Part shown: piece by piece, positions 13,805 to 25,000 of the stretch
How the letters are laid out: every line of letters starts with the position of its first letter
Numbering within the stretch: position 1 is the stretch's first letter
NCBI GenBank assembly: GCA_964023205.1
Contig: OZ026844.1
Location: 12,758,790-12,822,789 of the forward strand
Source: Lutraria lutraria
Lineage: Eukaryota > Mollusca > Bivalvia > Venerida > Mactridae
Direction: 5' to 3'
Length of the DNA: 64,000 nt
The notes under the pieces: model-generated
Told to the model about the DNA's origin: nothing
Databases searched by the model: none
Seen by the model: only the letters and a program-made list of their open reading frames with translations
Program-made: the position numbers and the translations under genes

Positions 13805-14720
13805 ATGGATTTAACAGGTGTACCTATACCAACAATGGACTGGGAAAATGCCACTTTGAATAAGTTCAAGAAATTCCGACTACACGTTGAGCTGATATTC
13901 GCAGGCGCACAAAAATGAAAGTGTTAAAGTGACATACCTACTCTTATGGATTGGAGATAGGGGAAGAGAAATTTTTAACACACTGTCTTTGAGTGCTGGC
14001 GATAGAAAGTCAACAAAGAAAATTGCGGACGCCCTTGAAAAGCATGTACAGCCGAAGACAACCTTTGTACGTGTTTAATAGATATAAATTCCGAAAACTG
14101 GTTCAGAATGATGACAAAATGGAGCAGTTCATCACTTCATTGAAAACTCTAGCTAGTGACTGTAATTACGATGAGTCGTATCGGGATGAAATGATTCGAG
14201 ATCAAATGATATTTGGAGTAACCTCAGAGAAAATTCGTGAGAAATTGATCAACGAAGGTGACAATTTGAGCATGGACAAAGCTATACAAATTTGCCAGTC
14301 GTTTGAATATGCTCAAGAGCAACTCGAAAGTATGAGTATCACTGGCCAGTCAACGTCAGTTGACCTAGTGCGAAATAAACGTACTAACCACAACCACACA
14401 AATGGAGCTTCAAGATCCAGGAGACGGTCAGGGTACAATAGAACCTCGTCGCCAGACGATGAAACATACGGGAAATGTTCCAAATGCGGCAGAAGCCATA
14501 AAAAAGGACACTGTCCGGCATTTGGAAAGCAATGCCACAATTGTAAGAAGAAAAAACATTTTTCATCTGTATGCAAAGCGAACAATGTAAATAACATTGA
14601 CAGTAACTCAAATTGTGAAGGATTTGATGATTCAGACACATTTGTTGACAGTGTAGAGTCTAAAGTTATAAATGGGCAGGTGTTTGTGAATTTGTCTGTG
14701 GGGCCAAATAATAAAATAGT
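13805..14720 (+). pseudogene. gag region of the LTR element, frame-broken
   Basis: A start codon at 13805 opens a reading frame that stops after 37 codons at an A-run (about 13913). The matching protein continues in another frame to about 14075, then in a third frame from about 14060 onward. This third frame contains two CCHC zinc knuckles: CSKCGRSHKKGHC (14476-14514) and CHNCKKKKHFSSVC (14534-14575). At least two frameshifts therefore disrupt gag. The knuckles indicate a nucleocapsid role in RNA packaging. Confidence 0.8.
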
Positions 14721-15444
14721 TAAATTCAAGTTGGATACAGGATCTCAGGTAAACATTTTGCCATTTTCTGTTTTTCAAGGTCTTGGAATCAAGGCAGCTC
14801 TCAAATCAACAAACATGCAGTTATCCACATACAATGGCACGCCGTTAGCGTCTAGGGGTACTGTTTCATTGCACTGTAGTCATTTAGGAAAATCGTCTGT
14901 TGTAGATTTCCACATTGTTGAAACAAAATCCAAACCATTGTTAATTGGCTTAAGCCTTCAAACTTCAATAGACTTCGGGTTAATTAAGTTTGCTTACTCA
15001 GTAGATTCCCATGGTCAGACAGGTAACATGTCTAGACAATCTGTATTAGGGGAATTCCCTGAACTGTTTAAAGGGATATGCTCGATTTCGGGTAACTGTA
15101 AAATTCATTTGTCTCAAGATTCAAAACCAGTTATCCATCCACCTCGTAAAGTACCTGTAGCTTTAAGGGATAGATGCAAATCTGAAGTAGAAAAGATGGA
15201 AAAGCTTGGGGTTATTGTTAAGGTCAACACACCTACAGAATGGGTCAATTCTATGGTGGTGGTAGAAAAACCTAATGGCAAACTAAGAATTTGTCTAGAT
15301 CCCCATGACTTAAATAAAGCCATAATTCGCCCGCACTATCCAATGAGAACATTAGATGATATACTTCCGTCTCTCACAAATGCAAAGTTCTTTTCGAAAC
15401 TAGATGCAAGGCAGGGTTATTGGGCTCTCAAACATCATTGTTAA
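14640..15444 (+). pseudogene. pol, first part: protease and N-terminal reverse transcriptase
   Basis: Continuous with the zinc-knuckle frame. The retropepsin active site is LDTGSQVNILP near 14732-14764. The reverse transcriptase start follows from about 15130 (RICLDPHDLN, then LDARQGYWAL). The frame ends at 15444 inside the RT palm region, with the downstream RT continuing in another frame at 15420. One frameshift and probably a small deletion lie here. Confidence 0.82.
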
Positions 15445-15839
15445 CAACATTTAATACAATGTGGGGCAGATACCGTTACCTACGTGTGCCGTATGGCCTT
15501 AGGTCAAGCGGGGATGAATTTATAAGAGCAGTTGATGAATGCTTACAGGGCCTCAATGGGGTTGTTGCTATTGTTGATGATTTGCTAGTGTTTGGTCAAT
15601 CTCGAGAAGAACATGACGATAATCTTAGGGCCGTTTTGCAAAGGTCACAAGAAGTCGGTATACAGTTAAATGACAGTAAATTAGAAATAGGGGTAACTGA
15701 AGTACAATATTTTGGTCACTTATTGACTTCAGAGGGTCTTAAACCCGATCCAGACAAGGTGTCTGTGATCAGGGACATGCCAGCTCCTACTAATAAGTCA
15801 GAAATTCAAACCGTATTGGGCATGGTCAATTATATCTAG
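15420..15839 (+). pseudogene. pol, second part: reverse transcriptase palm
   Basis: Contains RYLRVPYGLRSS and the catalytic VDD in VAIVDDLLVFG, then FGHLLTSEGLKPDPDKV and the connection to RNase H. The frame stops at 15839, where the next part of the protein lies in another frame. Confidence 0.82.
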
Positions 15840-17690
15840 CAAGATATGCTCCAAATCTATCAGAGGTTACAAGCCCAATTAGACAATTATTGGAAAAGAA
15901 CTGTGAGTTTTCATGGGATAAACCACAGAGACAAGTATTTCAAAAGGTCAAGGACATAATTACCACACCAGGTCAAGTCTTGGGTATTATGATCCAAAGA
16001 AACCGTTATTGTTGCAGACTGACAGTAGTCGTACTGGTTTAGGTGCAACATTGTTTCAAGACGGTAAGCCGATAGCATATATGCTTCAAAATCTCTTACA
16101 TCAAGTCAAAAGAATTATGCCATGATTGAACTTGAATGTCTTGGCATTTTATTTGGTCTTAAACGTTACCATGACTGGGTATATGGTAGGAAAGTTTTGG
16201 TTGAAACAGACCATCTTTCACTAATCCCTATTTTCAAGAAAAACTTGCATTGTGCACCAGCACGATTACAGCGTATGCTCCTGCAAATGCAGCCATATGA
16301 TATAGAGGTTAAATATCGTCCAGGTAAAGAGATTCCTCTCCCTGATACAGTATCTCGCAGGTCACTTGAGGACACATATCCGGCATTATCAGAAAATGCT
16401 GACTCGCAAGTCAATATGGTTATGTTTAGTTTACCTGTAAGTGACAGGAAAATGCAGGAAATTAGACATGAGACAGATCAGGATGATCGAATGTCTTTGT
16501 TACGTCAGGAAATTTTAAATGGTTGGCCTGATTATAGAAAACAGTGTAAGCCTGCACTGATAAATTACTGGAATTACCGGGATGAATTGACAGTTATTGA
16601 TGGCATAATAATGAAAGGTCACAAAATAGTAATACCCAAGGTATTAAGGTCGAACATGTTGAAAATTCTACACGCAGGTCACATGGGCACTGAAAAATGC
16701 TTGCAGAGAGCTCGAAATATCATGTTCTGCCCACGAATATCAAGTGACATAACACAGCTAGTGTTAAACTGTGATATATGTCTTGAGCATAGAAGCTCAA
16801 ATAAAAAAGAACCTCTTCATTGTCATGAAATACCCGAGTACCCATGGCAAAATGTTGCCACAGATCTATTCTCCAGGGATAATAGAAATTTCATAGTAGT
16901 TGTGGATTATTACTCCCATTATTTTGAAGTCAAAGAAATTCACAATTTAAAGGGGGTTACTGTGGTCTACCGTCTTAAATCAGTATTTACTCGCATGGGA
17001 ATACCGGAAAAAGTTATTTCTGATAATGGGCCATGTTTTATCTCAGAAGAATTTGTAAAGTTTTCTAAAGAATGGGATTTTAAGCATGTAACTTCAAGTC
17101 CAAGACATCCATCAGGGAATGGATTTGCTGAAATATATGTTAAAATATGTAAAAGAATCTTTACGAAGGCAAAACAAAGTAAATCTGATCCGTTGTTGGC
17201 TATTCTTGAGTACAGAGTCACACCCCTAAGTATTGGTTATAGTCCCGCTGAACTACTTATGTCGAGACAATTACGGTCTGTACTTCCAACAACTAAAAGT
17301 TCACTGATTCCACATCAAGTATCTCAATGTTCAGTCAGAAATAAATTTCAAAACAATAAAATGAGAGAGAAAATCTTATTTGACAAAAGTGCAAAAACGT
17401 TACCACAACTAAACATTGGTGACTCAGCACGCATACAATCAAGCAATAAAACATGGCAGCCAGCTTTAGTCACAAAGAAACACAGTAATAGGTCATATAC
17501 AGTGGAAACACCAGATGGAGTCTCTTACAGACGAAACAGACAGCACCTATTAAAATCAAACGAGAGCATGCCAGTGATTCCGGATATTGATGGCCAGGAA
17601 ATGTCAGAGAGTGACACCTGTTATCCACATGAGAATCTTGAATGTCCAGCTACAAATGAACGCAACCCAGAAATGTTAATTTGTATCTAA
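15840..17690 (+). pseudogene. pol, third part: RNase H and integrase
   Basis: 15840-16121 encodes RNase H-like sequence but shifts frame more than once (near 15840, 15975 and 16085). From 16122 the frame is open to 17690. It ends RNase H (ETDHLSL), then has the integrase His/Cys zinc finger (H..H in ILHAGH; CDIC), the catalytic core (TDLF, SDNGP, GFAE as the D,D,E residues) and a C-terminal DNA-binding part. The integrase frame is intact; the element as a whole cannot make a full Pol. Confidence 0.85.
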
Positions 17691-18195
17691 CAATAATAAG
17701 CCTGTTTATTTAAAAAGATGTGGCAGGCAAGTGAAGCCTAAAGTTATAACATATGTGTGATTAAGAGCACAGTTTAATGGTCAGTTACTCAAATTAACAG
17801 AACCATTCATTGAAACGTGTGAACGTTTAGTTTGATTAATTATCACTGATTTCGGTTAATATTCACAATCCAGTCATGTTACTGATTAACTGAATCATAA
17901 AAAAAAATCTGAGAACAGTAGTATGAATACAATTTGACTTCGATCAAAAGATTAAATGGTAGTAAATTGATTTACGTATTTCTACTTTAAGATCTGTAGT
18001 TAATTTGCATTACTCGGATAAATATTTAACTGTTTTATGTATGGATAGAATGTGATCCAATTATATACACTTGTATTTTATGTTAATGATTTGCTACACA
18101 GTTTGTTAAATCACTTATGTTAATGGTTTAATTATGGTGTACTTATGAATTTTAAAATTGTTGCCATATCTTTAGTTCATGCTTAAAAGGGGAGA
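17691..18195 (+). other. 3' noncoding part of the LTR element with polypurine tract
   Basis: About 500 AT-rich bases with no ORF, ending in the polypurine tract at 18185-18195 that primes plus-strand DNA synthesis. Confidence 0.75.
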
Positions 18196-18363
18196 TGTTG
18201 TATTATTGCCAGTCTACACTGTCCAGCATAATAGGACAAGTACTGATAAGCTCGGGGCTTTTCTATACCAGCTTCCATACTGTTAAGATCGAACACACGT
18301 TAGTAATAAAAGTTAGAACACACTATAGTAGTTCTTATTTGTTATTTACCATATAACAAAACA
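18196..18363 (+). repeat. 3' LTR
   Basis: 168 bp, same ends as the 5' LTR, about 98.8% identical to it (two differences counted by eye), followed directly by the target duplication aaggt. Confidence 0.93.
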
Positions 18364-18749
18364 AAGGTTATGCTAAATTAGTCTTATATTATCCGTAAAT
18401 GCCATTTATTCAATAAAATTTCCACATCCCATTTAGTGTTCTCTTCCGTCATGGCTAAAACTCATTGTCGAGCCATAGACAAAAACGGATTCCTGGCAAA
18501 AACACAAACCTCACACTTGACTTACCTCCGAATAAAACAAAAAATAACGTTACATAAGTAAATGGTAGATTTTTCGAAGAATATATAATGAAAAAAATAC
18601 TGCAATCAACAGCCAACAAGTTGATTGTACTCTTCTTCTCTTACAAGTTTACAACTAAACAGACTTCAATTTCAAACAAATTCCAATTAACATCGTAAAG
18701 GTTTGCACAATTGATTTTTGAAAGGTAATTTGAGTTCAAATCATATTTC

Positions 18750-18850
18750 TACCAGTGATACCAAACGGTGCGAATCTTACAGGTGATGGCATTTGAACTC
18801 ACAATCTCTAAAATGGGGTCCAGTGTTCTACTACTACACCATGGTGTGAT
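18750..18850 (-). mobile_element. tRNA-like sequence (SINE head or decayed tRNA copy)
   Basis: Read on the minus strand: tggtgtagtagtagaacactgg (A-box-like), then gattgtgagttcaaatgcc (B-box-like), with tRNA-like spacing. No acceptor stem is clear and no body or tail is recognised. Confidence 0.4.
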
Positions 18851-19139
18851 TAAAATTCGTGTTTAAACTTGATCTGAAATCTGACTAATAATTAAGCTGT
18901 TCCATATTCATGATTGTGGACTTTTAAAATTCAATTTAAGCAAGTTTACATAAATATTTAAATGATTTACAGACGATAACCATTTTGGAAACAGAGTCAC
19001 CAGATTCATTTTTCCAAAATTATGTGTTGTTGCCTTTTCTCTTTTGTGATACAACGCTATCATAATATGAATAACACATTTCTGATAGGGCATTATTAAA
19101 AATTGTCAGCGCGAGAAAAATGTTGGCCGAGACATCGCC

Positions 19140-19485
19140 TACATACATTTATGAGATACAAATTCGGGGCATGTCCAACTTTGACCTCAGGGACATCATT
19201 TGTAAATCATGATAAGAGGACCATCCAATTATCATTCCTGTGAAAGATGATTGAAACTGCCTTAGCAGTTTTAGATCTATTTATTGTTAATATTAAAGAA
19301 AATTGAATAGTTATCGAGTACAATTTAGGGTGTAATTCATCGTTCTTTTACCTGTGTTGCATAAGTAATCCACACGTAGTCAGTATATTTCTTTTACTGT
19401 AACATGATTATGACATACATTATCTTTTGTAGACAACACCATGGAGCTTAATCAAAGATGAAAATTATCTCCTCTCCCGGAATAT
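19140..19485 (+). pseudogene. Partial, decayed copy of GalNAc-T exon 2 start plus its upstream intron
   Basis: The stretch 'atcttttgtag' + 'acaacaccatggagctta..' + 'tctcccggaat' at 19424-19485 matches the acceptor and first about 55 bases of GalNAc-T exon 2 (10958-11021). One base is missing after the acceptor and stops follow. Similarity continues upstream (about 19150-19270 against 10615-10745), though that part may itself be an interspersed repeat. No other GalNAc-T exon was found nearby. Confidence 0.6.
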
Positions 19486-22058
19486 TTATACTTATACTGA
19501 TGGATGCGTGGGGTTGTGTGTGACAGTACATTTTGTTGTGATTGCTCTGATTCTCTCCTTGTTCCAGCTATATAACAGCTGGGTCTAAGTAAACACGATT
19601 AGTTATGATTTTTGAATCTTTCCAATGTGACGTCATCACCGGAGCCATGGCATCACTTCCTATATCTTTTTTGGTACGGTATATCAATTAAGATGACTAA
19701 AGCAAACAACTTGTGGTATTTATGTTTGAGGTAGATTGTACAGCCAAATCACCAAGTTGAACATTAAAGATATTTAGTGTCACATCCTACTCTGAGCATG
19801 AAATATTGCTTATATTTCCAAACTTATTTTATATTTACTTATTCATATTCAAGGATTCTTTATAATAGATCAAGCCGTGGTTGGCAATAAAGATTCCGTG
19901 AAAGATTTAAACATTTTCCAAGCCGTAAAGTTAACCAGTCATGTTTTATCTCCAAAGATTTGATTAAGGTAATCATTATCTTCAATGGATCAAACACGAT
20001 CAATATTACTAAAAAGCTCCAGTGTAAAGATATCCAGCAGTTCAGCACAAGCTGTATGAGTTTAAAGAACTATTTCAAGTGTATGATCCAAAAGATTAGA
20101 CACAAAAGAGGCAAAATTCACTGAATCATTTCCCATTGTGTTATTCAAAATCGGCTGAAAGGAATGAAGAAAAACATGTAAATATTGACAGATGAATATT
20201 TAATACCAAAAATATAGAGAATGAACATCAGAGCTAACATATCCAGTGTGGTATATGATCAGAAGAGTTAACATAATGTCCATCATCACTGAAGCTATGA
20301 CACGATAAAACTGTACAAATAAATGAAAAATGTGAAATGAAAGGTGAATGTGTACAATAGAATGATAGGCACACACTTTGAAAGAATAATGAAAGAATAA
20401 GAAATGATGATAATAATTTCGTTTAATATTCACATGCAAGTCGAATAATAAAAATTGACTACCATTCCATTAACTATTTACAAAAATATTACATCAACAC
20501 AGTGGACCAATCAAGAAAATCATGAGATTATTGTGATATACCTATTCAAGACTGACATTACTATCAATTTAGTTCAATGTACTTGAACTCAACTCACACA
20601 TGAAACAAAATAATTATGGTCTTATGGAACTGGTTTGGTCTGTTAAAAAACACAAGAACAAAGATTCTAAAAAATAGTTCAACTTTATATTCTAATAAGT
20701 TTCGAAACATAACAAATTACTCTTAAAAGAAGTAACAGGAAAAGGAACTAAGATCTCTGTGTATGAGATACACCCTTCATTAAAGTAACCTTTGAATTCA
20801 TAGACCAACAAATATCAAGAAAGTCATAAGTGAAGAATAACATGAATCAAATTTATAAATGATCATTGTATGGCAATGAGATGCAGCTGTACACTATATA
20901 CAAGTCCAAAACTAAACTACATTTGTTCTATATCTGTTAATTGTTACCAGTAAGTAAAATATAAAGAATCTCCTTTAGCACTTCTTTCCACACAAAATAA
21001 CAAAGAACCACATCAACAAAGCAGTGTTAGAGGGACTTTGCCAACATAACAAAGATTGCACTATACTGTTAAAACTTTTATGCTTAACACATCCTAATGT
21101 TTGGTTTTTTAGTTTTATTGCTAGACTTTATTCTGAATCACTCCAGAGTAACTAAGATGGCCCTAATTAACTTTCAAAATAAATATCAGAGTTAAAAACC
21201 CAAGAATATGACTTAATCCCTAACCATTGCAATGAAACATCATAACAATATTCAAACAGTGTGTATTATGTACAAAGTCAATAACAAAAAAAATCAAACA
21301 TCTTAAAGCAACAAAATACAACAATATTATTGAGTGAATATCCTTAAAAATGAAACAATCAATACAGACAATAACCCAGTACATTTAATGTTTAAAGGCA
21401 GTGGCTAGGGGACATTTAACTTAACAAGAATTGCACATGAATTTACAGAATCCATTTCGGAATTTTTCAAATAAAACCATCCCAAACTAGAAGGTATGAT
21501 TTTAATTTATTATAAAAAGATCATAATATTGACTTTTTCATGAACATTAACTCCGTTTTAATGGCACCTTGTAATCAATAATTGAATCAATGAATATTTA
21601 CATGCTTCAAAATAAAAATATATCCTGAACTCCATTAACGAATGAACGATTTTTTGTCAATATCAATCAGTAAACATAAAACAATGAGCTGCCTTACTTA
21701 CGTAATGAGACCAGTAATAAATACATTCAGCAATTTATAACAATCATAAGACATAAACAGAAGCAAATTTGTACATTGCATGATCAGAACAAATATTTAT
21801 AATCATAAATAATTCTCCTTTATCTGATAAACTAACAGTTAAGTCGATATTTCTCATGTTTTCATTGAAACAAAAGTTTAGCTTAATGTTTTTATAGTTC
21901 TTAATAACTTTAAGTTATACACCAATTAATGACTTAATAAGCCTGATTTTATTAAAAAATCAACCGGTTTCACAAGGCAATCTATTTGCACAGACTGGCC
22001 TCTATCTTCTTAAAATGTAGTATTACATCAGATTAAGTAAGAAATGTAGATTTTGTGT
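19486..22058 (-). other. No ORF; probable HCFC1 3' UTR and intergenic DNA
   Basis: AT-rich sequence downstream (minus strand) of the HCFC1 stop codon. The part nearest 22058 is likely 3' UTR. The end of the transcript cannot be fixed from sequence alone. Nothing else is recognised. Confidence 0.35.
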
Positions 22059-25000
22059 TTAATTATCCTCCTCTGTTTTCATTTTCTTCATCTGTATAGG
22101 TTGTAATTGAGATCTGAAAAAATAATAATAACATTAAAAGAAACTGCATGCACTAATACTTAGTCTTATAAAAATCTCAAAATATAAGATAAGCACTAGA
22201 TTAACAGTGTAAAATAACTGTAGGAAATAAATTCCCCAAGAGCATAAACTAGAAATGTGTCCATAGGACACTAATGCCACTACTGTGTGTGGCACAAGAT
22301 TTTCATATATTTAATACCAAAAGACAAATTCTAGGGCAGATAACTCCAGAATCTTCAGCCTCGATAAAGTTAAAACTCTTAATTGTACAACTTCATATGC
22401 TGATAAATATTTCTGTACAATTTCATAACACAGCCCCTAATACTTTTGGAGGTATGTGTGACCCCAGTTTTTTCGGATGGCTGTGTAGACGAACAAGGGT
22501 GGGGCCACAAAAACTATGAGATAAATGTTGACTTAACAGTATTAGCATTAAGACAGGATAAAGACCTGCTGATGCATAAAAACAAGACTTACGGGTCTAC
22601 AGTTCTCTTCACAGCTACCTTTGTTGCTGCAGGAGCAGCACCCTGAGCAGCATCTAAAACAGAAATAGAAGTACAATTTTAGGTATCAAATTACCATCCT
22701 AAGTATCGAAGTTATATTTAAGACTAAATCACATTCTGCGAATACAAAGAGTATTCATCTCAATTTAGTTTCTTCTTTTAAACTGAAACTAAATTCAAAT
22801 ATCAATACTATGAGAGCTATATTATAACATTTTCATGGGTTCAAGTTTGCAATATGAACAACCTGAGCTGGCAGGGGGCAAAGAGGGGGAAAGCTCAAGA
22901 AAATTATCATTTTAGAGGACCACAACAGCACTATCTTTTTGTGCTAAGAGGGCCTTCAAAAAATAACAACGCAGAAATCCAGTATAAACCAGAAAACATG
23001 CACACTTGCACTTGTTATATTTTCATTAAAACAAGATGCCAGTATCATCAGTTACCTTGAAGCCATCGCACTTGTGTCGCAGGTCCATATCCCTTTTCAT
23101 TACGTGCAGCAATACGGAATATTATGGCTGGTTTTGTAGTATAGTCAATATGAGCACTGGCCAAACTATTTGAGTTAACAACACAAGACGCATTAGGTCC
23201 ACAGTATACACGAACAAAAGCCAACTGAGCAGCACCACCTGGTTTTTGTTCCGCCTGCTGAGCGGCATTACGTACAGCTAGGTACACAGAATACTCTGTG
23301 ATTTTTCCGGCAGTATTCTGGGGAGGCTCCCACGACAGATGAGCACCATCTGCACTCTGTAGAATAAAAGTGAAGCAAAAAAACGTTATTTAGGCCCTCA
23401 AAATATCACAATCAAGACAGATCTACATGAAAATTACTTTAGTCCAATGAATACAACCAATGTAATTCAGGGAGATAATTTGCTGCATTATTTGTATTAG
23501 ACTCATATTTAGAAATCTTTAAAATGATAAAAAGCAGTGCACAATAAAAAAAAGGTCAACTTACAATTTTAACAAATCTTTGTAGGAACAAAATACTTTT
23601 TCTCTGGTTTAGATTATTTCAACACTTATAAAAAGTAAAATACACATTACATATCAGCATACCTTGCTTATTTTGATAGCTGAAGGTGCTCCAGGATATC
23701 CTGGGAGACAGGTTTTGAATGCTGATATTTCACTCCATGGTCCACGTCCACAAGCATTGATGCCTGCTACACGGAACTTGTAAGCTGTTCCAGGTAATAA
23801 TTCTTGTCTTTTCAAAACACTGTGGTCCTGGACAGAGACAACATCAATATCCTGAAATCATTTCACACTCCACTAATAACAACCACATACTTTTTAGCAC
23901 ATCAAATGACGAGTATGATGATAATTTTAGTTGTATTAAAATATAATTATGGCATGTTAATAATAAGAGAAGCAAAAATGACAAAAAAAACTGTATGCCT
24001 CTCTTCATTGACAGAACAACATAAAACTTTTTTAAAAGTATCATAAACAATGGAAATATGAAGTCATAGTTTATACGTACCTTTTTCTCTACAGGCTCTC
24101 CCTGACCGCCCTCTGCTGGTAAATGATAGTAAGACACCAGGCAAGATGTTCCTTTGATTATCCCAACATCATACCACATATTGCCTTCCTTCTTTGGTGT
24201 AGATATAGTGCTTAAAACTTTAGTCTCCTGAACAGAAACCAGAATTATTAAATGTTAATGCTGCACTTCAGCACTCAACTATGAATATCAATTATTATAC
24301 ACATTCGTTACATGTACAACAAAATTAGATCAAATCGAATGAAATATCTTTTATTAAAGCTATAACCTAAAAAAGACCCTAATTTTCAGACAGGTAAATT
24401 CTACACCTTCAATTTTTTTAACCTTCAATTAATGTAACCATAATTAACTTAACACCTCACCAGTCAATCAAATTCTTTACTGTTAAAATAAAACTCAAAC
24501 CTGACAAGTCAATAATAACACTGTCTTGCATGGAAATAATTCAAACAAGTCAAAAACATTGTCTAATATGAAAATAAATAGATTACTACCTGAGGAGGTT
24601 TAGCAGGTTCTAGTTTGATACTTGTGACAGCACCAGCAGAAGAGGCAGCTGCCATAGCAAGTGTAGCAAGAGGATCTGAAATATCCAACAACACACATGC
24701 AATAACACGTCAGTATTACAGCATACTGATAACATATATCACAAATGTCAGGTAGGTATCAATAGGCATCAAAAGTTGAGGGCCAAAAAATACTATTAGC
24801 CAAATTCTGAATTTAAGATTACAAAATTTCTTACTAATATTATAGTAAATTTGTCCCTTTAGTACAAGTTCTCAAGAGACAAAGGCATTAATTTGCTAAT
24901 TTCAAGAGTCAAAATGCTATTTTAAGGGTCAAAATGCTATTTTAAGAAAAAAGAGATCCCTGATATGTGTTTGCAGTAAAGTGACTTAGGTCGATTTATG

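Larger units (their letters stand above)
13549..18368 (+). mobile_element. Ty3/gypsy LTR retrotransposon with 5-bp target duplication
   Basis: The element is 13554-18363, flanked by aaggt on both sides (13549-13553, 18364-18368). LTRs of 168 bp (TG...CA) differ at two sites. The primer binding site tggtgtcagaagtgg starts right after the 5' LTR, and the polypurine tract aaaaggggaga (18185-18195) abuts the 3' LTR. Domain order gag zinc knuckles, protease, reverse transcriptase, RNase H, integrase is the Ty3/gypsy order. Two CCHC knuckles and the short LTRs suggest the Mag/Steamer-like group known from bivalves (inference). No envelope ORF is seen. Several frameshifts break the coding region. 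Confidence 0.92.
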
